Assembly (NCBI GenBank): GCA_041390625.1
Contig: JAWKPM010000014.1
Coordinates: 1-64,000 of the forward strand
Direction of reading: 5' to 3'
Origin: RBC038 sp041390625
GTDB lineage: Bacteria > Chloroflexota > Dehalococcoidia > UBA2979
DNA length: 64,000 bases
How positions within the stretch are numbered: position 1 is the stretch's first letter; the number at the start of each line of letters is the position of its first letter. The notes below the pieces were generated by a model. It was not told where the DNA came from, searched no databases, and was given only the letters and a program-made list of their open reading frames with translations. This document shows positions 18,134 to 26,533 of this stretch, piece after piece. The translations under genes and the position numbers were made by a program.

Positions 18134-19042
18134 ATGGTGGCTTGGGTCCTGGCCGGGGCGGTCGGATTCGCCCTTCTCGGGTTCGTGATCGCGGCGCTCT
18201 ACATCGCCGACATGTTCACGCGCCCGAAGCGACGTCGCGTTCAGGGCACGCCCGCCGAGCACGGGCTCCGCTTCGAGGACGTGCAGTTCCGCAGCCCCGA
18301 CCTCGTCGTGCTCCGGGGCTGGTTCCTCGAGTCCCCCGGCGCGCGCGCCACGATCATGCTCGTACATAACTCCGATGGCACACGTGCCGATCCCGAGGTC
18401 GGCCTGCTCGACATCCAGCGCGCCTACGTCCGCAACGGCTTCAACGTCTTCGCATTCGACCTCCGAGGCCGTGGCGAGTCCGGCGGCAGCCGCGACGAGC
18501 TCGGCACGGGCGAATTGCGGGACCTCGAGGCCGCAGCGGGCTACGTCCGCCGCCGCACCGAGGGACTGCCCATCATCCTGCACGGCTTCGGCCTCGGTGC
18601 CGCGCTCGCGCTCCACGCCGCGGGCCACGATCTCGAGGTCGCAGGCGTGATCGCCGACTCCCCCTACGAGTCCGTCCGCGAGCACCTGCGCTACCGCTGG
18701 CACCGCCTCCCCTCGCCGATCTTCAACCTCGCGTGCTGGCTTGCCCGCAAGCTCTATGGCGCCGACGTCAACACGCTGAGGCCCACGCGCGGCATTGCCC
18801 ACCTTGCCGGTGTGCCGGTGCTCCTCATTCACGGCGCCCTCGATCACGAGGTCCCGGTCGCCCAGACGCTGAACCTCGCCGCCGCCTCGCTGAGCGAGCG
18901 CAACGACGTCTGGATCGTGCCCGAGGCGGAGCATTGCGAGGCCTATCGCGCCGAGCCGCAGGCCTACGTGACCCGCTGCCTCCGCCTCGTCGACACCGCC
19001 GTGCCCTCGCGCACTCTGCGCATCCAGTCCGCGGCCGTCTAG
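18134..19042 (+). CDS. Alpha/beta hydrolase-fold protein lacking the catalytic serine
   Basis: 302 aa with one N-terminal membrane helix (residues 3-24) and an alpha/beta hydrolase domain similar to the bem46/YfhR group (VFAFDLRGRGESGG). The nucleophile elbow, normally GxSxG, reads GFGLG at 151-155, so the serine is glycine at 153. The acid (ALDHEVP, Asp237) and His (EAEHCEA, His267) are kept. It may be a non-catalytic binding or scaffold protein, or use an atypical nucleophile. The next gene starts 11 nt downstream. Confidence 0.8.
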   Translation: MVAWVLAGAVGFALLGFVIAALYIADMFTRPKRRRVQGTPAEHGLRFEDVQFRSPDLVVLRGWFLESPGARATIMLVHNSDGTRADPEVGLLDIQRAYVRNGFNVFAFDLRGRGESGGSRDELGTGELRDLEAAAGYVRRRTEGLPIILHGFGLGAALALHAAGHDLEVAGVIADSPYESVREHLRYRWHRLPSPIFNLACWLARKLYGADVNTLRPTRGIAHLAGVPVLLIHGALDHEVPVAQTLNLAAASLSERNDVWIVPEAEHCEAYRAEPQAYVTRCLRLVDTAVPSRTLRIQSAAV

Positions 19043-19053
19043 CGAGGCGATTC

Positions 19054-20094
19054 GTGGCCGATCGCCGCGACGCCATCACCGACGTCCCCGGCATTCGCGT
19101 CGGACACTGGACCGACCGCCGCAACGCCACCGGCTGCACCGTCGTCCGCTGCGATCGAGGCGCGGTCGGCGGCGTCGATGTCCGAGGCGCCGCGCCCGGC
19201 ACCCGCGAGACCGACCTCCTCCGCTCCGAGAACACCGTCGAGGAAGTGCACGCCGTCATGCTGAGCGGCGGCTCCGCCTTCGGCCTCGATGCCGCCGGCG
19301 GCGTCGTCGAGTACCTCCACGAGCACGGCATCGGCCTCGAGTTCGGCGAGCACCGCATCCCGATCGTGCCGGCCGCCATCCTCTTCGACCTGGGCATCGG
19401 CAAGCCCGTCGCCCCCGACCGTCGAGGCGGCTACCTCGCGGCATCGAGGGCGAGCGGTGGCCGCGTTGCCGAGGGCTCGGTCGGCGCCGGCACCGGCGCC
19501 ACCGTGGCGAAGCAGGCCGGCCCATCGAGGCGGTTGAAGGGCGGTCTCGGCACCGCCTCCGAGGCGCTCGACACCGGCGTGCTCGCCGGCGCGCTCGTCG
19601 CCGTGAACGCCGTCGGCACGATCCGCGACCCCGCCACCGCCGAGGTGGTCGCCGCCCCACGAGGGCGCGCGCGCCGCTTCCTCGACATCGACGAGATCCT
19701 GCGCACGGGCCGCTCCTGGCGCGACCTCCATCCCGAGGAGGCCGAGCCGCCCGTCATCCTCACCGATGACCCGGACAAGGGCCAGAACACGACGATCGGC
19801 GTGGTCGCCACGAACGCGAAGCTCACGAAGTCCCTCGCGAACCGCCTCGCCACCGTCTGCCACGACGCCTTCGCCCGCACCACCTGGCCCGCCCACACTC
19901 GAGGCGATGGCGACGCCATCTTCGTGCTCGCCACCGGCGACATCGAGGTCGATCCCGCCGGCTACGGCGCCCTCGAGGCGGTGGCCACCCGCGCCATGGA
20001 GCGCGCCGTCCTCCGAGGCGTCCGCCTCGCCACCGGCCTCGCCGGCACCCCCTCCGCCACAGAGTGGACGTCCCCCCGCCGCCGCCGCGTCTGA
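19054..20094 (+). CDS. P1 family (S58, DmpA-like) peptidase
   Basis: Self-processing N-terminal-nucleophile aminopeptidase/amidase family. The signature ITDVPGIRVGHWTD opens the protein, then GCTVVRC, the Gly-rich MLSGGSAFGLDAAGGV, GSVGAGTGATV and NTTIGVVATNAKLTK near the autoprocessing site, and GDGDAIFVLATGD. Length 346 aa fits the family. GTG 19054 lies 12 nt after the previous stop with GAGG upstream; a much longer open frame upstream shows no homology and overlaps the hydrolase. Confidence 0.85.
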   Translation: MADRRDAITDVPGIRVGHWTDRRNATGCTVVRCDRGAVGGVDVRGAAPGTRETDLLRSENTVEEVHAVMLSGGSAFGLDAAGGVVEYLHEHGIGLEFGEHRIPIVPAAILFDLGIGKPVAPDRRGGYLAASRASGGRVAEGSVGAGTGATVAKQAGPSRRLKGGLGTASEALDTGVLAGALVAVNAVGTIRDPATAEVVAAPRGRARRFLDIDEILRTGRSWRDLHPEEAEPPVILTDDPDKGQNTTIGVVATNAKLTKSLANRLATVCHDAFARTTWPAHTRGDGDAIFVLATGDIEVDPAGYGALEAVATRAMERAVLRGVRLATGLAGTPSATEWTSPRRRRV

Positions 20095-20118
20095 GGTGGC
20101 CAGCCCGCGGCCAGGTGA

Positions 20119-20451
20119 CTAGTCGACCAACCCGCTCTCGCCAAGGACAAAGAGCCCGAGCAGCAGTCCGAGGACGATGAGAGGCCACTGGCGGAGGACC
20201 CAATGGTGTCGCCAGCTCATCGCCGAGCCTGATGCATTTTCGGGGAGCGCGAGGCTCAGTCGGGCGAGGAGCATCGCAGAACCGAGCGCACCGAGCCCGC
20301 GAGTTCCGAGACGCGCCATGACGCTACTCGGTGGGATCAGATCGGCCGTCGCAGCGAACATCAGCGCGACCCAGAGCCCGCCGATGATCCACAGCGGCGG
20401 CCACGAGACGACCCGCCGTAGCTGCCCACGGGCTGTCCCTGAAGGTTTCAT
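20119..20451 (-). CDS. Small three-helix membrane protein, unknown
   Basis: Start uncertain: ATG 20451 or GTG 20460, with an AAGGAGAGG ribosome-site-like run further upstream. About 110 aa with three hydrophobic stretches (WIIGGLWVALMFAATADL; GLGALGSAMLLARLSLAL; WPLIVLGLLLGLFVLGESG). Composition is slightly less GC-rich than neighbours. No family recognised. Divergent from the pantothenate operon promoter. Confidence 0.5.
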   Translation of the reverse strand: MKPSGTARGQLRRVVSWPPLWIIGGLWVALMFAATADLIPPSSVMARLGTRGLGALGSAMLLARLSLALPENASGSAMSWRHHWVLRQWPLIVLGLLLGLFVLGESGLVD

Positions 20452-20573
20452 GGAGCTCACAGCTGCACCGACCTCTCCTTGTTGAGTCTCGGATGCGCGC
20501 TGTGGGAACTGAGGGCAAGCGGCTTGTGCAGCTCCGTGAGGGTCCCCGTCTGTCACGCTTCTTATCACTTCCG

Positions 20574-20601
20574 TTGACAGGCCCTAGCCGTTTCCTATAC
20601 T
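20574..20601 (+). promoter_or_regulatory. Promoter of the panDBC operon
   Basis: Consensus TTGACA (20574-20579), 16-nt spacer, TATACT (20596-20601). The transcription start is expected near 20608, leaving a structured leader of about 200 nt before panD. Confidence 0.8.
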
Positions 20602-20716
20602 GATTGCGTCAGCCGACCGGAACCGGCGGCGAGACCGAGTCGAATCCGCAAACGAACGCTGAAGGCCACCGGCCAGTCCCATCCGCTTGGATCGACGCGA
20701 CCGAGACGGAGCACCC

Positions 20717-20815
20717 ATGATCCACGTCCACACTGACGCGCCTCGGCATGCCCGAGGCCTTTTTGTGCGAGCCGCCATCGAGGCCGCCACGCACATCGAG
20801 GAGGCGACCCGATGA
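20717..20815 (+). CDS. Leader ORF of the pantothenate operon (32 aa)
   Basis: ATG 20717 has GGAG 5 nt upstream. The 32-residue product starts MIHVHTDAPRHARGLFVR and ends IEEATR. Its TGA overlaps the panD start as ATGA, and the panD ribosome site GAGGAGG lies inside it, so translation of panD should be coupled to it. A terminator-like hairpin with a T5 run (20740-20764) is contained in the ORF. It may act as a leader peptide for attenuation; no single amino acid is strongly enriched except three histidines near the start. Confidence 0.55.
   Translation: MIHVHTDAPRHARGLFVRAAIEAATHIEEATR
20740..20764 (+). terminator. Attenuator hairpin in the pan leader
   Basis: Perfect 7-bp stem GCCTCGG / CCGAGGC with loop CATGC (20740-20758), followed by C and five Ts. 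It is an intrinsic terminator placed between promoter and panD, so it must be bypassed for operon expression. Upstream ACCGAG segments (for example near 20698-20705) could pair with the 5' arm. Confidence 0.7.
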
Positions 20816-21237
20816 GCGGTACCTCCGAGCGCAGCCGCCTCATGCTCGGCGGCAAGATCCACCGCGCCACCGTCACCGCCGCCGATCTGCACTACGAGGG
20901 CTCCATCGCCCTCGACCGCGACCTCATGGACGCCGCCGGCATCCTCGAGTGGGAGCAGGTCCACGTCCTCGACGTCACCAACGGCGCCCGACTCCAGACC
21001 TACGCCATCGAGGCACCCGCCGGCTCCGGCGAGATCTGCGTCAACGGCGCAGCCGCCCACCTCGTGAACCCCGGCGACCTCGTCATCGTCCTCAACTTCG
21101 TTCAGGTGCCCGAGTCCGAGCTCGACACCTACCGCCCCCGCCTCGTCCACGTCGATGCACACAACCGCCAGACCGAGGCGGGTACGCCCAACCACAGCTG
21201 GGAACGCGAGGCAGTCGGGACGGAGGCCACTCGATGA
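20812..21237 (+). CDS. panD: Aspartate 1-decarboxylase
   Basis: Pyruvoyl enzyme making beta-alanine from L-aspartate for pantothenate. It self-cleaves between Gly30 and Ser31 in HYEGSIALD; the N-terminal catalytic Lys lies in GGKIHRATVT, and DVTNGARLQTYAIE and CVNGAAAHLV follow. 141 aa with a slightly long C-terminal tail. Starts at ATG 20812 overlapping the leader ORF stop, with GAGGAGG 7 nt upstream, and ends overlapping panB (ATGA). Confidence 0.95.
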   Translation: MSGTSERSRLMLGGKIHRATVTAADLHYEGSIALDRDLMDAAGILEWEQVHVLDVTNGARLQTYAIEAPAGSGEICVNGAAAHLVNPGDLVIVLNFVQVPESELDTYRPRLVHVDAHNRQTEAGTPNHSWEREAVGTEATR

Positions 21238-22181
21238 AGCGGATCACCATCGGCGACCTGCAGGCCATGCGCGACGAGGGCACGCCCATCGCGATGGTCA
21301 CCTCGTACGACCACCCCACCGCTCGCCTCGCCGACGAGGCCGGCATCCCGATCCTGCTCGTCGGCGACACCCTCGGCATGGTCGTGCTCGGCTACGACTC
21401 CACGCTGCCCGTCACCGTCGATGACATGATTCACCACGGCCGCGCGGTCGTTCGAGGCGCGAAGCGCGCCCACGTCGTCGTCGACATGCCCTTCGGCTCC
21501 TATCAGACCGGCTGGCAGGACGCGATGCGCAACGCCACCCGCATCATGCAGGAGACCGGCTGCGGCTCCGTGAAGCTCGAGGGCGGCGTCCGCTCCGCGG
21601 AGACGGTTCGCCGCCTCGTCGAGGCCGGCATCCCCGTCATGGGCCACGTCGGCCTCACGCCCCAGTCCGTGAACCAGTTCTCCGGCTTCAAGCTCCAGGG
21701 CCGCACGCCCCGCGAGGCCGTCTCGGTCATCGCCGACGCGAAGGCCCTCGAGGAGGCCGGCGCCTACGCCATCGTCCTCGAGACCGTGCCGACGGCACTG
21801 GCGCACATGATCACGCAGCGCGTGAGCGTTCCGACCATCGGCATCGGCGCCGGCCCCTTCTGCAGCGGCCAGGTGCAGGTGTGGCACGACATGCTCGGCC
21901 TCTTCGACAACTTCAAGCCGAAGCATGCCCGGCGATTCGCCGAGGTCGGTCAGACCATCCGCGACGCCCTCACCGAGTACCGCACCGAGGTCGAGGCCGG
22001 CTCGTTCCCGACGGCGAAAGAGTCGTTCTACATGGACGAGCGCGCCCTCAAGCTCATCGAGAAGATGGCGCCGCCGCTGCCCGACGCCGACATCGAGCCG
22101 CAGGACGCCGACGACATCCTCGACGACGCCCGCGAGATGCTCGAGCGCTCGAGGCGCACGGGCGGCGCGAGCACCGAGTAG
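21234..22181 (+). CDS. panB: 3-methyl-2-oxobutanoate hydroxymethyltransferase
   Basis: Second enzyme of the operon, transferring a hydroxymethyl group from 5,10-methylene-THF to alpha-ketoisovalerate. The family's Mg-binding sites are visible in LLVGDTLGMVVLGYDSTLPV and VVVDMPFGSYQ, substrate residues in VKLEGG, and PVMGHVGLTPQSVNQFSGFKLQGR. The C-terminus is extended by about 40 acidic residues relative to E. coli. ATG 21234 overlaps the panD stop by 4 nt; a longer upstream reading frame is only a panD shadow. Confidence 0.95.
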   Translation: MKRITIGDLQAMRDEGTPIAMVTSYDHPTARLADEAGIPILLVGDTLGMVVLGYDSTLPVTVDDMIHHGRAVVRGAKRAHVVVDMPFGSYQTGWQDAMRNATRIMQETGCGSVKLEGGVRSAETVRRLVEAGIPVMGHVGLTPQSVNQFSGFKLQGRTPREAVSVIADAKALEEAGAYAIVLETVPTALAHMITQRVSVPTIGIGAGPFCSGQVQVWHDMLGLFDNFKPKHARRFAEVGQTIRDALTEYRTEVEAGSFPTAKESFYMDERALKLIEKMAPPLPDADIEPQDADDILDDAREMLERSRRTGGASTE

Positions 22182-22214
22182 CGCCGGACTGACCATCGAA
22201 GCGAGCGCCGGGCC

Positions 22215-23063
22215 GTGCTGATCATCCGCGACGTCCCGGCGCTTCGCACGTGGCGCGCCGCCGCTCGCGCCGATTCAGGCCCCGTCGGGTTCGTCCCGAC
22301 GATGGGTGCGCTGCACGCCGGCCACGTCTCGCTCGCCGAAACCGCGCGTGCCGAGTGTCCGACCGTGATCGCCTCGCTGTTCGTGAATCCGACGCAGTTC
22401 GGCCCCAACGAGGACTTCACCCGCTACCCCCGTGACGAGGCCGGCGACCTGGCGAAGTTCGAGGCCGCCGGCGTCGACGCCGTCTTCGTCCCGCCCCTCG
22501 AGGTGATGTACCCCGAGGGCCACAGCACCACCGTCCACGTCGATGGCATCACCGACCGTCTCGAGGGCGCGCATCGCCCCGGCCACTTCGACGGTGTCAC
22601 CACCATCGTGACGAAGCTCTTCAACCTCGTGCAGCCCGACCGCGCCTACTTCGGCCAGAAGGACGCGCAGCAGCTCGCGACGATCCGCAAGATGGTCCTC
22701 GACCTCGACATGCCCATCGATGTCGTGGCGTGCCCCACCGTCCGCGACCCCGACGGCCTCGCCCTCTCATCGAGGAACGTCTACCTCAGCGCCGATGAGC
22801 GACGGCAGGCGCTCTCACTCTCCCGCGGCCTCACCCGGGCCCGCGAGGCCTTCGAGGACGGCATCACCGATGCGCCCACCCTCCGAGACCTCATCCGCCA
22901 GACCGTCGAGGCTCAGCCGCTCGCCAGCATCGACTACGTGTCGGTCGCCGACGCCGCCACCCTCGAGGAGCTCGAAGGCCTCATCGAGGCTCCCGCGCTC
23001 TGCTCGCTCGCCGTCCGCTTCGGCGGCACCCGCCTCATCGACAACGCCGTCCTGACCCCCTGA
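22215..23063 (+). CDS. panC: Pantothenate synthetase
   Basis: ATP-dependent ligase joining pantoate and beta-alanine, nucleotidyltransferase fold. The HIGH-type motif is GALHAGH (residues 31-37) within FVPTMGALHAGHVSL, and the KMSKS-equivalent region is ALSSRNVYLS. YFGQKDAQQL and NPTQFGPNEDF are also typical. GTG 22215 is 33 nt after panB; no panE/ketopantoate reductase gene is in this operon. Confidence 0.95.
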   Translation: MLIIRDVPALRTWRAAARADSGPVGFVPTMGALHAGHVSLAETARAECPTVIASLFVNPTQFGPNEDFTRYPRDEAGDLAKFEAAGVDAVFVPPLEVMYPEGHSTTVHVDGITDRLEGAHRPGHFDGVTTIVTKLFNLVQPDRAYFGQKDAQQLATIRKMVLDLDMPIDVVACPTVRDPDGLALSSRNVYLSADERRQALSLSRGLTRAREAFEDGITDAPTLRDLIRQTVEAQPLASIDYVSVADAATLEELEGLIEAPALCSLAVRFGGTRLIDNAVLTP

Positions 23064-23118
23064 GGCCGCCCCGCCGTCGATACACTGGCGCAGCAGGTCG
23101 AAGGCGAGCATCGAGGCG

Positions 23119-23589
23119 ATGACCACCGACACCCGTGCCGCGCAGCACTCGCAACGTCTCGAGGACCTCGCGCGCCTGCGCCGCGTGCGCGACCGCATCG
23201 ACCGCGAGTTCGCGCAGCCCCTGGACGTCGAGGCGCTCGCTCGAGGCGTCGGCTGGTCGGCCGGGCACCTCTCGCGTCAGTTCCGCCAGGCCTACGGCGA
23301 GGCGCCCTACTCCTACCTGATGACCCGTCGCATCGAGCGCGCGATGGCGCTGCTCCGCCGCGGCGACCTCACCGTCACCGAGGCATGCTTAGAGGTCGGG
23401 TGCTCCTCCCTCGGCACCTTCAGCACGCGCTTCACCGAGCTCGTGGGCGTGCCGCCGAGCGTCTATCGCGAGCAGGTGGCGGACCAGCCCTTCGATGCGC
23501 CGTCGTGCGTCACGAGGCAGGTCACCCGCCCGATTCGATCCGCCGAACCGGTCAGGAATCGAGAAGCAGCGCCGTCGGGCCGTGCCTAG
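23119..23589 (+). CDS. AraC-family transcriptional regulator
   Basis: 156 aa with only the two-helix-turn-helix DNA-binding domain (residues about 20-115: RIDREFAQPLDVEALARG, SAGHLSRQFRQAYGEAPYSYL, RIERAMALL, ACLEVGCSSLGTFSTRFTELVGVPPSVYRE). No sensory domain; the tail is unstructured. Such short AraC proteins are usually paired with a VOC protein, as here (next gene, 40 nt downstream), and probably control it. The ATG is preceded by CATCGAGGCG, which supplies GAGG as ribosome site. Confidence 0.88.
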   Translation: MTTDTRAAQHSQRLEDLARLRRVRDRIDREFAQPLDVEALARGVGWSAGHLSRQFRQAYGEAPYSYLMTRRIERAMALLRRGDLTVTEACLEVGCSSLGTFSTRFTELVGVPPSVYREQVADQPFDAPSCVTRQVTRPIRSAEPVRNREAAPSGRA

Positions 23590-23629
23590 TGTGAAAGCCA
23601 TGGACACCGCCGAAGCGAAGGAGTGACCC

Positions 23630-24040
<411 letters not shown>

Positions 24041-24090
24041 TCGAGGCCGCTCGCGACTCTGCACACACCCGACGCGCGAAGGACGAATCG

Positions 24091-24597
24091 ATGACCCAGG
24101 ACCGCACGACGAAGCAGGCGCCAGCGCGCGCCACCCGAGGCAAGAAGACCGCCGCTCGCGATGAGCAGTCCGCCGACTACGAGGGCTTCACCGCCGAGGA
24201 ACGCGAGGCGATGCAGGAGCGCGTCCGCGAGATGAAGGCCGCCTCTCGAGGCAAGAAGGGCAAGGCCGACGGCGAGGCCGACATCCTCGCCAAGATCGCC
24301 GAGATGCCCGAGCCCGATGCCGCCATCGCGACCCGCATCCACGAGCTCGTGAAGGCCGTCGCCCCCGACCTCGAGTCGCGCACCTGGTACGGAATGCCCG
24401 CCTACTCGAAGGGCGGCAAGGTGATCTGCTTCTTCCAGAGCGCCGGCAAGTTCAAGGTCCGCTACAACACCTTCGGCTTCCAGGACGCCGCCAATCTCGA
24501 CGACGGCACCTTCTGGCCCACCTCCTACGCTCTGACCGAGCTCACCCCGGCCGTCGAGGCCCGCATCACCACCCTCGTCCAGCAAGCCATCCGCTGA
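24091..24597 (+). CDS. DUF1801 / YdhG-like protein
   Basis: 168 aa; the first 75 residues are Lys/Arg/Glu-rich and probably disordered, including GKKTAARDE and RGKKGKADGEAD. The C-terminal part has LESRTWYGMPAYSKGGKVICFFQSAGKFKVRYNTFGF, matching the DUF1801 (iron-chaperone-fold) family. ATG 24091 with GAAGGA upstream. Function of the family is poorly known (small substrate or iron binding has been suggested). Confidence 0.75.
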   Translation: MTQDRTTKQAPARATRGKKTAARDEQSADYEGFTAEEREAMQERVREMKAASRGKKGKADGEADILAKIAEMPEPDAAIATRIHELVKAVAPDLESRTWYGMPAYSKGGKVICFFQSAGKFKVRYNTFGFQDAANLDDGTFWPTSYALTELTPAVEARITTLVQQAIR

Positions 24598-24622
24598 CGA
24601 GGCCGGCGCGCCGCCATCGAGG

Positions 24623-25093
24623 TCAGTTGCGGCCCTCGACGAGCGTCGCCAGCTGCTCGGTGACGGCGCCCCAGCCCTCGCGGAATCCGACCTCTTCGTG
24701 TGTGGCTCGGTCGTCCGCGCTGCCGTGACGCACGAGGACGCGATAGTCGGTTCCCTCGGGGTGCGCCCTGAGCACGACCTCCGCCGTCATGCGCACGGGA
24801 GCCGGGTTCGCGGGGCGCCACTCGCTGTCGATGGCGTTCGAGAAGACGAGGCGCTCGCGCGGCGCTACGACGAGGAAGCACGCGTTGACGTGTGGCACGA
24901 ACTCGGCGCCGTCGGTGCTCATTGTCGTCACCAGCGCACCACCGGGAACGGCGTCGAGCTGCTCGACCCGGCACTGCATCGGCGCGGGTAGCCACCACTG
25001 TGCCAGTTGCTCCGGGTTGGTCCATGCCTCCCAGATCGCGTCCGGCGTGGCCCGGATGATCCGCTGAATCTCGAGGTCGAGCTCCGGGTTCAT
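24623..25093 (-). CDS. SRPBCC (AHSA1-type) domain protein
   Basis: 156-aa START/Bet v1-like fold protein: IQRIIRATPDAIWEAWTNPEQLAQWWLP at the start, then a lipid-pocket-like beta sheet and GFREGWGAVTEQLATLV helix at the end. Overlaps the ArsR regulator by ATGA, a very common pairing in which the repressor controls the SRPBCC gene. Ligand unknown. Confidence 0.88.
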   Translation of the reverse strand: MNPELDLEIQRIIRATPDAIWEAWTNPEQLAQWWLPAPMQCRVEQLDAVPGGALVTTMSTDGAEFVPHVNACFLVVAPRERLVFSNAIDSEWRPANPAPVRMTAEVVLRAHPEGTDYRVLVRHGSADDRATHEEVGFREGWGAVTEQLATLVEGRN

Positions 25094-25425
25094 GCGTCCT
25101 CCTGCTCCGCCTCCACGAACTGCACGAGGCGATCGGTGCGGCCTTCCCAGACCGCTCGTTGCTGATCCAGCCATCCGCTGACGAGGTCGAATCGCTCGCG
25201 GTCCAGCGTGCACGTCCGCACGCGGCCCTCCTTCCGCGTGCGGATGAGCCCGCTCGCCTCCAGAGTCCGAACGTGCTTCATGAACGACGGAAGTGTCATC
25301 GAGGTCGATCGTGCGAGCTCACCCACGCTGGCAGGCCCCCGCCCGAGGCGCGCAACCACCTCGCGTCGCGTCGGGTCGGCGAGGGCGCTGAACACCCCAT
25401 TGAGTTCGGCTGGATACTGTGCCAT
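25090..25425 (-). CDS. ArsR-family winged-helix regulator
   Basis: 111 aa from ATG 25425. FSALADPTRREVVARLGRGPASVGELARSTSMTLPSFMKHVRTLEASGLI is the typical winged-helix; no cysteine metal site is visible, so it probably senses something other than arsenic. It is translationally coupled (ATGA) to the SRPBCC gene, suggesting auto-regulation of a two-gene operon. A longer start at 25461 is possible. Confidence 0.88.
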   Translation of the reverse strand: MAQYPAELNGVFSALADPTRREVVARLGRGPASVGELARSTSMTLPSFMKHVRTLEASGLIRTRKEGRVRTCTLDRERFDLVSGWLDQQRAVWEGRTDRLVQFVEAEQEDA

Positions 25426-25783
25426 GAGGCTAAGGATGGCGGGACGCAACAGTAAGCGCAAGAGCTAAGTATGTCGGGCGATACTTTGTCCCCAACGTCC
25501 GCGCTCACTGGGACGCGCCTTGTCGTTCATCCAGGCTCCGAGTTCGACGCGCGGCTCCGAGGACCGACGGCGAGACGAAGCCCTCGCCCCTCCGAACGGG
25601 GTGGGGGGGCGAAGCCCCCACGTCCGAAAGGGCGGGCGGGCGGGCCACCCCCCGAAGGGGGACAACAGGGTCGCGGCCACGCCGCGACCTCCCTCCCCGC
25701 GCGAAGCGCGACCACGAGGAAACCACCCGCTTCCGACTCCACCCCTCCGCTGTTAGCATGTCTGTGCTGATTCGGGAGGCCTC
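25426..25783. other. Intergenic region between arsR and yebC
   Basis: About 360 bp with no convincing gene. It holds the divergent promoters of the arsR operon and yebC (a TTAGCAT box at 25754, GGGAGG before the yebC GTG) and, in the middle, the most elaborate copy (C) of the hairpin-G4-hairpin element. Confidence 0.6.
25586..25711 (+). repeat. Hairpin-G4-hairpin element, copy C (extended)
   Basis: In order: CCCC..GGGG hairpin (25587-25602), GGGGGC-GAA-GCCCCC (about 25605-25619), perfect G4 motif with four GGG runs (25630-25644), CCCCC-GAA-GGGGG (25649-25661), GGTCGCGGC-CAC-GCCGCGACC (25669-25689), CGCGC-GAA-GCGCG (25699-25711). Shares the GGTCGCGGC hairpin with copy B. Confidence 0.8.
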
Positions 25784-26533
25784 GTGTCCGGTCACTCCAA
25801 ATGGTCGTCCATCAAGCACAAGAAGGGCGCGACCGACGCCAAGCGCGGTCAGCTCTTCACCAAGCTCTCGCGCGAGGTGACGATGGCCGCCCGCCAGGGT
25901 GGCGGTGATCCCTCGATGAACGCGCGCCTCAGATTGGCCGTCCAGAAGGCCAAAGAGGCCAACATGCCCAACGACAACATCGACCGCGCCATCACGCGCG
26001 GCACCGGTGGTGGCGAGGCCGAGAACCTCGAGGAGATCACCTACGAGGGCTACGGTCCCGGCGGCACCGCCGTCCTCATCGAGGCCGTCACCGACAACCG
26101 CAACCGCACCGTCGCCGACATCCGCAACGCCTTCTCAAAGGGCGGCGGCAACCTCGCCGAGAACGGCGCCGTCTCGTGGCAGTTCTCCCTCAAGGGCGTC
26201 GTCGCCATCGAGGCCGCCGGCGTCGACGAGGAAGAGGTGCAGCTCGCCGCCATCGAGGCGGGCGCCGAGGACGTCACGGCCGACAGCGACGTCGTCGAGG
26301 TGATCACCCAGCCGTCCGACCTCGAGTCCGTCCGCGAGGCCCTCGAGGCCGCTGGCTTCACCGTCGACCGCGCCGAGGTCGTGCAGCTTCCGCAGAACGT
26401 CGTCGAGCTCGATGAGAAGGCGGCCATCGCCGCCCTGAAGCTCCTCGACCGCCTCGACGACCTCGATGACGTGCAGCGCGTCTTCTCGAACGCCGACTTC
26501 CCCGCTGAGCTCGTCGAGGCGGCATCGGCGTGA
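25784..26533 (+). CDS. yebC: YebC/PmpR-family protein
   Basis: 249-aa probable translation factor/transcriptional regulator. SGHSKWSSIKHKKGATDAKRGQLFTKLSREV, ARQGGGDPSMNARLRLAVQKAKEANMPNDNIDRAI and YEGYGPGGTA are diagnostic. GTG start has GGGAGG 5 nt upstream. In many bacteria it lies before ruvC, as here; its stop overlaps the ruvC start (GTGA). Recent work links the family to relief of ribosome stalling at proline-rich sites. Confidence 0.95.
   Translation: MSGHSKWSSIKHKKGATDAKRGQLFTKLSREVTMAARQGGGDPSMNARLRLAVQKAKEANMPNDNIDRAITRGTGGGEAENLEEITYEGYGPGGTAVLIEAVTDNRNRTVADIRNAFSKGGGNLAENGAVSWQFSLKGVVAIEAAGVDEEEVQLAAIEAGAEDVTADSDVVEVITQPSDLESVREALEAAGFTVDRAEVVQLPQNVVELDEKAAIAALKLLDRLDDLDDVQRVFSNADFPAELVEAASA

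Noticed and set aside
20600..20716. Possible T-box or other known riboswitch in the pan leader
   Set aside because: No T-box consensus or other conserved core was found by eye; kept only as a leader ORF plus attenuator.
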